DNA of 19,976 nt. Source: Candidatus Schekmanbacteria bacterium. Its GTDB lineage: Bacteria; CSSED10-310; JACPHN01. This document shows, one piece after another, positions 6,956 to 13,559 of this stretch; the stretch's first letter is position 1; each line of letters starts with the position of its first letter. The notes below the pieces were generated by a model. That model saw only the letters and a list, made by a program, of their open reading frames with translations, ran no database searches and was not told where the DNA came from. Both the position numbers and the translations under genes were made by a program. The stretch covers positions 1 to 19,976 of the forward strand of contig JACPHN010000007.1 of assembly GCA_016188575.1 (NCBI GenBank). Reading direction: 5' to 3'.

Positions 6956-7531
6956 TCAGGTGCCGGAGCTCACGCCGGATTCCGCCGCGCCGCCGACGCC
7001 ATCTACGCGCACCGGTTTGCGCAATACATCAATTATCAGCGCCGCCACTCCAACCGTGATCGCCGAATCCGCGACGTTGAACGCCGGCCAACGATAGTCC
7101 CGGTAGTAGAGCAGGATGAAATCCACGACCTCGCCCAGGCGGATGCGATCGATCAGATTGCCGATGGCCCCCGAAGCCAGCAACACGAGACTCGCGCGGT
7201 ACAATGTCGCGCCGGCCGGGCTACTCGCGGCCAGATAGGCCAGCACCCCGAGCGCCAATGTGGAAACGATAAAGAAGAAAGGAACGCGAAGCGTTGCGGA
7301 GGAGTCCTTCAGAAAACCGAAAGCGGCCCCTGGATTGAGCGTGTAAGTCAGGTCGAAGCAGCCGGCGATTATTGGCCGATGCTCGCCGAGCACAAACGAC
7401 TGCTGGACCAATAGTTTGGTGGCCTGATCGATGCCGACCAGCCCGAGCACGGCGAGCGCCATGAGCGCCAGCGCCCACAATCGCGCGCGCCCTGCTATTA
7501 CCTCGTGAACGTTCTTTTCTTCCGATCCCAC
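6956..7531 (-). CDS. lspA: Lipoprotein signal peptidase (signal peptidase II)
   Basis: A 191-residue inner-membrane aspartic peptidase that removes signal peptides from diacylglyceryl-modified prolipoproteins. It has four predicted membrane helices (about 18-40, 82-101, 109-124, 155-171). The family motifs are present: GIDQATKLLV, LNPGAAFGFL, GAIGNLIDRIRLGEVVDF and WPAFNVADSAI. The catalytic aspartates are Asp137 (in VVDF) and Asp155 (in NVAD). The GTG start at 7531 is supported by AGGAGGT ending five bases upstream. This ribosome-binding site lies in the 22-base gap after the giant kinase gene, so lspA probably shares that transcript or has a promoter inside it. The C-terminus carries an extra Gly/Ser-rich tail. 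The CpoB lipoprotein in this window is a plausible substrate. Confidence 0.96.
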   Translation of the reverse strand: MGSEEKNVHEVIAGRARLWALALMALAVLGLVGIDQATKLLVQQSFVLGEHRPIIAGCFDLTYTLNPGAAFGFLKDSSATLRVPFFFIVSTLALGVLAYLAASSPAGATLYRASLVLLASGAIGNLIDRIRLGEVVDFILLYYRDYRWPAFNVADSAITVGVAALIIDVLRKPVRVDGVGGAAESGVSSGT

Positions 7532-7553
7532 TCGTACCTCCTGTGCGCCCGCG

Positions 7554-10500
7554 TCAGTCCGCGCCGGCTGACCTGGGAAACGCCAGCGAAACCACTGTTC
7601 CCATTCCCACTTCGGAGCTCACACGCACGTGCCCGCGGTGCTGCTCCATCGTGCGGTGCACCTGCCACAAACCGGTGCCGGCGCGCCGCGCGTCGGTGGA
7701 GAAGAACGGCTCGAAGATCCTGTCCAGCAGCTCCGGCGCGATCCCAGGTCCGGTGTCGCGAACCTCGATCACGACGTCGGAGGCCTCGGCGGACTCGCTC
7801 GCGAGCTCCAGGCGCAGGATGCCGCCGCTGCTCATCGCCTGCAGGGCGTTCAGGACCACGTTGCGCAGCGCTGCCGACACCTGCTGCTCGTTCACGGAAA
7901 CCGTGACAGCCTGAGCGGGAAGCGAAAGCTGTAGCGCCGCACCCGCGGCGACGATGTCCGCTTCCAGGTTCTGCAGCACGGCGCGGACGAGCGCGCGCAG
8001 GTCCAGATCGGACCGCACGAAAGCAGCGGTCCGCACCGGATGCAGCTCGCCCGAGACGTAGTCCTGCGCCTCCCTGACCACCGCCAGGACCCGTGCAATC
8101 GTTTCCGCCCCGTCTCCCGGAAAGTCGCTGAGCCGCTGCACGCCCTCCGCAAGGAGGCGAATGCCCGTGAGAAAGTTCTTCATACGATGCGCCACGTGAG
8201 CGGCGAACTCGCCCATTGCCTTGAGCCGCCGGCGCGATGCCATTTGCCGTTCCATCCGCCGCAGCTCGGTGATGTCCCGGAAAAATCCCATGGCGCCGAG
8301 AACTTCGCCCCCCGGGTCGCGCAGAAGCGCACTCGACACCGCCACGGTGCGCTCGGCACCGTCCTCCACCCCGCTGGCGGCGCAGGCCACCTCGACATGT
8401 CTCTTCTCCTGTTGCTTTCGCAGCGTTTCCGAGATGACCTCGCCGAGGCCGTCCCGGCCGGGCCACTGATCGGTGACCAGACGCCGCGACACGACCTCTT
8501 CCTTGACGCCCAGGATTTCCTCACCGCGGCGGTTGAGCGAAGTAACGCGAAACGTCTTGTCGACGGCCAGAATCCCGGCATCGAGGCTTTCCAGGATGCT
8601 GCGGTTACGCTCCCGCAACAGGCCGTTGTCCAGGGCCACCGCGGCCTGATTGGCCAGGAGCACGAGGAAGTCGAGGTCCCGTTCCGAGAAGCGCTGCTCG
8701 AGCAGCCGGCTGTCCAGGTAAATGGTGCCGAGCACCGCACCCTTGAGCTTCAGTGGAACGCAGAGAATGGAGCGGATCGCGAAGCTGGTGACGCTCGCAT
8801 TGTTGCGCAAGCGTGGGTCGACGGCCGCATCGGAGGCGAGCAGGGCGAGTCCCTTCCGAAAAACCTCGTGCACGGCCCAACGGGAGATCGTGGAAAGGTC
8901 GATCGGCGCGCTGCCGTCGGCAGAACGCGAGACTCTCCCGCGAAAATCGCCGTCGCGCCCGGGGAGTATGAGCACCGCGCGTTCGGCGGGAAAGCAGCGA
9001 TAGATGGTGTCCATGAGGCGATCCAGCATGTCGGGGACTTGCTGAGCCTCGGACAGGTCGCGCCCGAGCCGAAACAAGGTGCGGATACGCTCCTGGTCAT
9101 CGTGCATGCGCCGGAAGGAGGGCAAAGCCTCTTCGCGAAGTCGGGAGAGACCGTCGACCGCTTCCTGGAAGAGCAGCGGCGCGTCAAGGGCGCGAAACAC
9201 GTCGCGCGCCGCTTCGAATGGGGCGACGGCGGCCACGGTGTTGCCGCCGGCGACGAGCGCGTGGCCGAGCGCGAGGCGGCTCCGGGCCGCCATGAATGGA
9301 AACTGGGTCTCGTCGAGCAGCCGGATGGAATGTTCCAGATGGGCTCGCGCACCGGTGGCGTCGCCGATGGCCAGAAACGAGGCGCCGAGGAGGCGCAGTG
9401 AGGCGCCCAGCAGCTCGCGATCGCCGGAAACCTCGGCGGTGGCCGCGGAACGGCGCGCCGACTCCACCGCGGCCGCGGCGTCGCCACGTTCCAGCTCCAC
9501 GGCTGCCCGCGTTTGCAAGAACTGGCTGTCGAGATCGCGGTCAGCGAATTCCGTCACGAGCGGTTCCGCGCGCGCCAGGAGCCCTCCCGCGCGCGTGTGG
9601 TCACCGAGCTGCAAGAGGATCTCCGCGGCCAGGATCAAGCCGGCGCAATAGCGGTGTCGCGGCAGGAAGTCGCGGTGCAGCTCGAGCGCGCGCTCGAGGT
9701 AGTGCAGCGGCTCGTTCTTGCTGCCGCGCGCGGCCAGTAGCCAACCGAGCCACATCAGCGTCGTCCCGATACCCGCGACGTCGCCGACGCGCTCGCGAAT
9801 CCGCAAGCTTTCGGTGGCCAGGATAACGGCGCGGTCCCAGTCGGTCGTGTGCTCGGAGAGGATTACGGAGAGGTTGTACTTGACTGTCGCCAGCCCGAAC
9901 AGGTAGCCATTGCGACTGAAAATTTCCTCCGCTCGCTGGCAGTGCTGGATTGCTTCTTCCGAGCGATACTGCGAGGAAAGCACCGAGCCGAGATTGGCGA
10001 GGCTGCGGCCGACGCCGAGCTCGTCATTGAGCTCGCGCCGAAGCTGCAGCGCTTCGTGGTGCATGCGCAACGCTTCATCCAGGTCGCCGCGCTGATAGGA
10101 GATATAGCCGAGCGTGTTGTATATCTCCGCGCGCTCGCGTTTTTCATCGAGGTCGCGCACGATCGCCATGCTCTCCTCGCAGTAGCGAGCACCGGCGGGC
10201 ACTTCTCCCATCAGCGTGGCCAGGTTTGCCAGGTTGGTCAGCACGCGCGCCTTCACCTGGCGCAAGCGCGCCGCGTGCTCGCCCCCCACCGACGACAGGC
10301 TTTCCAGGAGTCCTTCGAGCTCCTGGCGGGCCTCACCCAGCCGTCCGAGCCGCTGCAGCGTCGTGCCGATGTGGCGGCGGACGTCGGCGGCCTCGAGCAC
10401 ACCGAGCTGCGGGCTTGTCAGGACGATGCGCAGGCTGTTCAAGCCTTCCTCGTAGCGGCCGACGATGCTGAGCAGCCGGGCAAGGCGGTGGTGGATGCGC

Positions 10501-12881
10501 ACGTGCGGGGCGGCGCCAGGCAGCGTCTGCAGTGCGCTCTGCCCGTCCAGAAGCGTCGCGCCAACGCTCGCGTCGATCCGTTCGATCAACGCCAGCGCCC
10601 GTTCGTAGTGGTCGACAGCTTCCTCGTGAGCGAACACCTCTTCGGCGGCGTGGCCCGCGACAACCGAATGGCGAAACGCCTCCTCGATCTGCCCGGCGCG
10701 CAAGCTGTGGAAGGCCAGAACACCCGCGGCGGCCGTGTTGCCTCCCGACTCGAGCGTACCGAGCCAGGCGGCGATGGCCGCGTGCACGCTGCGGCGTTCC
10801 TCCGGCGACGCGCGACTCGACAGAATCTTGCAAAACTGATGATGCGTGACGCCGTAGAGCGGCTCGTCGCCGGCAACCAGCGCCACGATGTCATGCCGGA
10901 GAGTCTCGTCCAGGGCGGCGTGGACCTCGCTTCGCGAGCGCGCGCTGTTGCCGTCCCCGCCGCCGGTCGCCAGGAAGAAGGAAAACGGCGCCGGCGAACC
11001 ATACAGCGCGAGCGGCAACAGCAGGCGCAGCGCCGCCGGGCTCAGACGCTCCAACCGCCGCTCAAACACCTGGCGTATGGTGCCGGGCAAGGAAACGCTC
11101 TCGATGTCGTCCGCTTCGATCATGCAGTCGCCATCCATGTGGAAGACGACGCCATCCTCGACAAGCAGCTTGACGACCTCCTCGACGAACAGGGGGATGC
11201 CGTCGGTCTCCTGAAAAACGCGGCTCGCCAGCCGTAGCGGCTGGTACTGCAGCCCCAGCATGCTCGCGATGAGCTCCGCGACCTCGGGGATCGTCAAACG
11301 CTCCAGCGCTAGCTCGGCGAACGACTCTCGCCCGCGCAACGAGGACAGTTTCCGGGAGAGGCTCTCACTCTCCTCCCAAAGCAGCGAAGAAGCCGCCGCC
11401 TCCTTCAGCGCAGTGGCAATGATGAGAACCGGGAGATCCGCGGAGCGCTCGAAGAAGTGGCCAATCGCTTCGATCGTCAGCTTGTCCGCCAGATGGAGGT
11501 CATCAAGCAGAATGACGAAAGGTCGATCCTTGGCGAAGCGCAACAGCAGCTCGCTGATCGCGTGCAGCAGGCTGAAACGGTCGTGCTGCCCGGCAGGCGG
11601 TGCGACTCCGGCACCGTCGCACAGCGCCCGTAGTGCCGGTGCGAACGGCGCGAGCAACGAGAGGTCGCCGAGCAGGTTGCGCAACTCCGGATCGTCGGGC
11701 TCCGCGCTGCTGGAAATGAGCAAGTTGGCGAGCCGCGCGAAGGGCGGGATGGGCTCGCCCCGTTGGCCTACGGTAGGCAGCAGGTAAACCGAGACGCCCT
11801 CAACCTGCAGGCGGTGCTGCACTTCTCTTAGCAAGCGGGACTTCCCGGCGCCCTCTTCGCCGACGATGACCGCGAGTCGCACGCCTTGCCGGCCTTTCAA
11901 CAACCCGCGCGCGCTCTCCAGGAGCTGGGTGAGCTGCTGGCGGCGACCGATAATCTGGCTCGTAAGGATAAATGCCGGCTGCGACAGAAGCTGGGCGCGC
12001 GGTGCCAGTGCCTCGTCAAAAGCGACGAGCTCGGCGAGCACCGAGCGCGCGCTCGGGAAGCGATCCGTCGCCTCTCTTTCCAGGAGCTTGAGTATGATGC
12101 GACTCAGCTCGACGGGCAGAGCGGGACATAGATCGCGGGGCGAAGGCGGCCGCGAGTGCCATAGTCCCGTAAGATAGCGGTGCGGCTCCGAGACATCGTA
12201 CGGTTGGCGCCCGGTGGCGAGCTCGTAGAGGACGACGCCGAGCGCATACAGGTCGGCGCGCTGGTCGATTTTCTGCCCCCGCAGCATCTCCGGGGCGATG
12301 TAGACCAGGGTTCCCGCGGGATGCGAGGCAATGTCGCCATGCAGCTCACGCGCGTGCCCGAAGTCGGTCAGTTTCAAGAGCCGCTCAGCAGGCTCACCGC
12401 GATTCTGCGACGGCACCGTCGCCGCCGCTTCTCCGGAAACCGCGCACACCCGCAGATTTTCCGGCTTGAGGTCGCCGTGCACGAGGCCCATCCCGTGAAT
12501 GTACTCGAGCGCAGACAGTGCCTGTGCGATCAGCGGTAGCCATTCCTGTGACGTCTGGCTGCGGGTCGCTTCGACGATGTTTCGCCCGGCCAGATACTCC
12601 ATCGTGAAATACGGGTGCGCTCCCTCCCAGCCGAAATCGTAAACGCTCACGACATTCTGGTGGCCAAGGCGCGACAGCGTGCGGAACTCACGCTCGAACG
12701 CGACGGAGTCGGCCTGCGAAATTACGCCACCGGCTTCGAGCAGGTCCTCGCGCAAGATTTTCAGCGCCGAGAACGCGTCGTGCAACAGATCGCGGACGAG
12801 GTAAACCGCCCCGGAGCCCCCCTTACCCAAGAAGGATTCGACACGGTATCGACGATCTATGAACTGGCCAGGTGCGCGCAT
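7554..12881 (-). CDS. Giant hybrid sensor: Ser/Thr kinase - AAA ATPase - TPR - GAF - PAS - histidine kinase
   Basis: A 1775-residue cytoplasmic signalling protein without membrane segments. Residues 12-287 are a eukaryotic-type kinase: GKGGSG loop (19-24), Lys41, HGDLKPEN (135-142, HGD in place of HRD), DFG (173-175), APE (196-198). Residues 310-640 are an AAA/STAND-like ATPase: Walker A GEEGAGKS (341-348), Walker B FVILLDDLHLAD (455-466). About 740-1240 is a long TPR array (for example YNTLGYISYQRGDLDEAL). A GAF domain starts near 1269, a PAS domain spans 1430-1545, then the His box AHRMKNFLTG (His1565) and a HATPase (1627-1773) with NALQAM, DTGPGIAPE, FEPFFST and GTGL. The ATG is fixed by an in-frame TAA four codons upstream. 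The architecture resembles cyanobacterial and myxobacterial multi-sensor kinases. There is no response regulator nearby. Confidence 0.93.
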   Translation of the reverse strand: MRAPGQFIDRRYRVESFLGKGGSGAVYLVRDLLHDAFSALKILREDLLEAGGVISQADSVAFEREFRTLSRLGHQNVVSVYDFGWEGAHPYFTMEYLAGRNIVEATRSQTSQEWLPLIAQALSALEYIHGMGLVHGDLKPENLRVCAVSGEAAATVPSQNRGEPAERLLKLTDFGHARELHGDIASHPAGTLVYIAPEMLRGQKIDQRADLYALGVVLYELATGRQPYDVSEPHRYLTGLWHSRPPSPRDLCPALPVELSRIILKLLEREATDRFPSARSVLAELVAFDEALAPRAQLLSQPAFILTSQIIGRRQQLTQLLESARGLLKGRQGVRLAVIVGEEGAGKSRLLREVQHRLQVEGVSVYLLPTVGQRGEPIPPFARLANLLISSSAEPDDPELRNLLGDLSLLAPFAPALRALCDGAGVAPPAGQHDRFSLLHAISELLLRFAKDRPFVILLDDLHLADKLTIEAIGHFFERSADLPVLIIATALKEAAASSLLWEESESLSRKLSSLRGRESFAELALERLTIPEVAELIASMLGLQYQPLRLASRVFQETDGIPLFVEEVVKLLVEDGVVFHMDGDCMIEADDIESVSLPGTIRQVFERRLERLSPAALRLLLPLALYGSPAPFSFFLATGGGDGNSARSRSEVHAALDETLRHDIVALVAGDEPLYGVTHHQFCKILSSRASPEERRSVHAAIAAWLGTLESGGNTAAAGVLAFHSLRAGQIEEAFRHSVVAGHAAEEVFAHEEAVDHYERALALIERIDASVGATLLDGQSALQTLPGAAPHVRIHHRLARLLSIVGRYEEGLNSLRIVLTSPQLGVLEAADVRRHIGTTLQRLGRLGEARQELEGLLESLSSVGGEHAARLRQVKARVLTNLANLATLMGEVPAGARYCEESMAIVRDLDEKRERAEIYNTLGYISYQRGDLDEALRMHHEALQLRRELNDELGVGRSLANLGSVLSSQYRSEEAIQHCQRAEEIFSRNGYLFGLATVKYNLSVILSEHTTDWDRAVILATESLRIRERVGDVAGIGTTLMWLGWLLAARGSKNEPLHYLERALELHRDFLPRHRYCAGLILAAEILLQLGDHTRAGGLLARAEPLVTEFADRDLDSQFLQTRAAVELERGDAAAAVESARRSAATAEVSGDRELLGASLRLLGASFLAIGDATGARAHLEHSIRLLDETQFPFMAARSRLALGHALVAGGNTVAAVAPFEAARDVFRALDAPLLFQEAVDGLSRLREEALPSFRRMHDDQERIRTLFRLGRDLSEAQQVPDMLDRLMDTIYRCFPAERAVLILPGRDGDFRGRVSRSADGSAPIDLSTISRWAVHEVFRKGLALLASDAAVDPRLRNNASVTSFAIRSILCVPLKLKGAVLGTIYLDSRLLEQRFSERDLDFLVLLANQAAVALDNGLLRERNRSILESLDAGILAVDKTFRVTSLNRRGEEILGVKEEVVSRRLVTDQWPGRDGLGEVISETLRKQQEKRHVEVACAASGVEDGAERTVAVSSALLRDPGGEVLGAMGFFRDITELRRMERQMASRRRLKAMGEFAAHVAHRMKNFLTGIRLLAEGVQRLSDFPGDGAETIARVLAVVREAQDYVSGELHPVRTAAFVRSDLDLRALVRAVLQNLEADIVAAGAALQLSLPAQAVTVSVNEQQVSAALRNVVLNALQAMSSGGILRLELASESAEASDVVIEVRDTGPGIAPELLDRIFEPFFSTDARRAGTGLWQVHRTMEQHRGHVRVSSEVGMGTVVSLAFPRSAGAD

Positions 12882-12889
12882 GCCGCGGT

Positions 12890-12895
12890 ATTATA
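12890..12895 (-). promoter_or_regulatory. Perfect -10 box (TATAAT) immediately upstream of the giant kinase ATG
   Basis: On the minus strand TATAAT is followed by ACCGCGGC and then the start codon. Usual -10-to-start spacing places transcription initiation at or next to the A of ATG. No Shine-Dalgarno sequence is present, and an in-frame TAA overlaps the -10 box. I see no good -35 box at 16-18 bases, so an activator may be needed. The message would be essentially leaderless. Confidence 0.55.
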
Positions 12896-12940
12896 GCGCC
12901 AGATGCGCCGCAGTCCGAGACTGCTGATCCGCGAAGCGGC

Positions 12941-12958
12941 GCCGGCGGTGACGCCGGC
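12941..12958. other. Perfect stem-loop in the divergent intergenic region
   Basis: GCCGGCG, loop GTGA, CGCCGGC: seven perfect GC pairs with a GNRA-type tetraloop when read on the plus strand. It has no T-run and lies between the kinase start and the promoter of the small plus-strand gene. It may be a protein-binding dyad or a chance GC palindrome. Confidence 0.35.
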
Positions 12959-12973
12959 TGGACGACGTGGTCC

Positions 12974-13003
12974 TTGCTTTTCTTGGCGGCACAGAGATAT
13001 ATC
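12974..13003 (+). promoter_or_regulatory. Candidate promoter of the small uncharacterised gene
   Basis: TTGCTT (12974-12979), an 18-base spacer, then TATATC (12998-13003). Both boxes are partial consensus matches. Initiation near 13010 gives a leader of about 65 bases before the ATG at 13075. The region diverges from the giant kinase promoter. Confidence 0.4.
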
Positions 13004-13074
13004 ACAGAAGAAGCGCGGCGCTTCACGCCGCCGCGAATCGACAACGCCTGGCAATAGGCTGCACGCTAACGCCA

Positions 13075-13401
13075 ATGCGACTAACCAAGCGAGAGGCCAT
13101 CGCCGAGCTCGCCGAGCGCTTTCAGCGTAACGGCCACGTTCGGCATCCTAGCGCGGAACGGCGCAAGGAGGCCGGCACTATTGTCTACAAGAAAGGCTAC
13201 GAGGTTCGCCTGATCGCGCACTCAGAAAAGGAGTTGGCTCATATTCAAAAACTGCTCGACTTGCTCGGATTCAGATTCGGCGAACCGTACCCTCAGGCCG
13301 GGCACTTTCGCCAGCCGATTTACGGTCGCGAGCAAGTTGAGCGTTTTCTTTCGCTGATTGGGGAGACCATTGCCTGGACCGCTCCTCCTGATGCACCCTG
13401 A
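13075..13401 (+). CDS. Small uncharacterised conserved-looking protein
   Basis: A 108-residue soluble protein. An N-terminal helix (LTKREAIAELAERFQRNG) is followed by HPSAERRKEAGTIVYKKGYEVRLIA, then a helix-turn (SEKELAHIQKLLDLLGFRFG) and YGREQVERFLSLIG near the end. The pattern suggests a compact alpha/beta fold with a helical C-terminus. I do not recognise a characterised function and assign none. It is highly charged, has no signal peptide or cysteine, and looks cytoplasmic. ATG 13075 is chosen over an in-frame start at 12967 because residues before it read like translated promoter DNA. No strong ribosome-binding site is visible. It lies alone between the divergent kinase gene and korAB. 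Confidence 0.72.
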   Translation: MRLTKREAIAELAERFQRNGHVRHPSAERRKEAGTIVYKKGYEVRLIAHSEKELAHIQKLLDLLGFRFGEPYPQAGHFRQPIYGREQVERFLSLIGETIAWTAPPDAP

Positions 13402-13450
13402 AAGCCGCGCCGGATAGCTCCGCCGCCCGCCTTCAGTCACGGCCAGACGT

Positions 13451-13474
13451 GCCGCGCCGCGTTGACGGCGCGGC
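13451..13474. promoter_or_regulatory. Perfect 9-bp inverted repeat overlapping the korAB -35 box (candidate operator)
   Basis: GCCGCGCCG (13451-13459), six-base spacer CGTTGA, then CGGCGCGGC (13466-13474), an exact reverse complement. The -35 hexamer TTGACG starts in the spacer and ends in the second arm, a position where a bound regulator would block RNA polymerase. It could instead be a hairpin ending the upstream transcript, but no T-run follows. Confidence 0.5.
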
Positions 13475-13490
13475 GCCGATTCCGTACAAT
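13462..13490 (+). promoter_or_regulatory. Sigma70-type promoter of korAB
   Basis: TTGACG (13462-13467), a 17-base spacer, then TACAAT (13485-13490), five of six matches in each box. Initiation near 13497 leaves a leader of about 60 bases before the korA GTG. Confidence 0.7.
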
Positions 13491-13559
13491 TTCCTCGCGA
13501 TCCGCCTCCGCCTCCGATCGCTCGCGTCGCGATCACTCCCGCAAAGGAGATCATCGACC

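Noticed and set aside
7498-8466. A 322-codon minus-strand frame overlapping the end of the giant kinase and the lspA start
   Set aside because: Arg/Gly-rich shadow of the HATPase region; the histidine-kinase motifs lie in the other frame, and lspA has its own ribosome-binding site.
8040-11237. Two long plus-strand open frames (8040-9401 and 9849-11237) opposite the giant kinase gene
   Set aside because: The kinase-strand protein has continuous recognisable domains here; the antisense products look like reverse-complement shadows with no start signal or domain.
12967-13074. Longer N-terminus for the small 108-residue protein
   Set aside because: The extra 36 residues cover the predicted promoter and have no protein-like pattern; the patterned sequence begins at the ATG at 13075.
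13398-13436. Hairpin CTGAA...TTCAG after the small 108-residue gene as a terminator
   Set aside because: The outer pairs exist but the stem is interrupted and no T-run follows, so I do not annotate it as an intrinsic terminator.
13449-13559. Upstream GTG start for korA at 13449
   Set aside because: It would lie before the predicted transcription start and translate the promoter and palindrome into an Arg/Leu-rich leader absent from the family; GTG 13560 has a ribosome-binding site.
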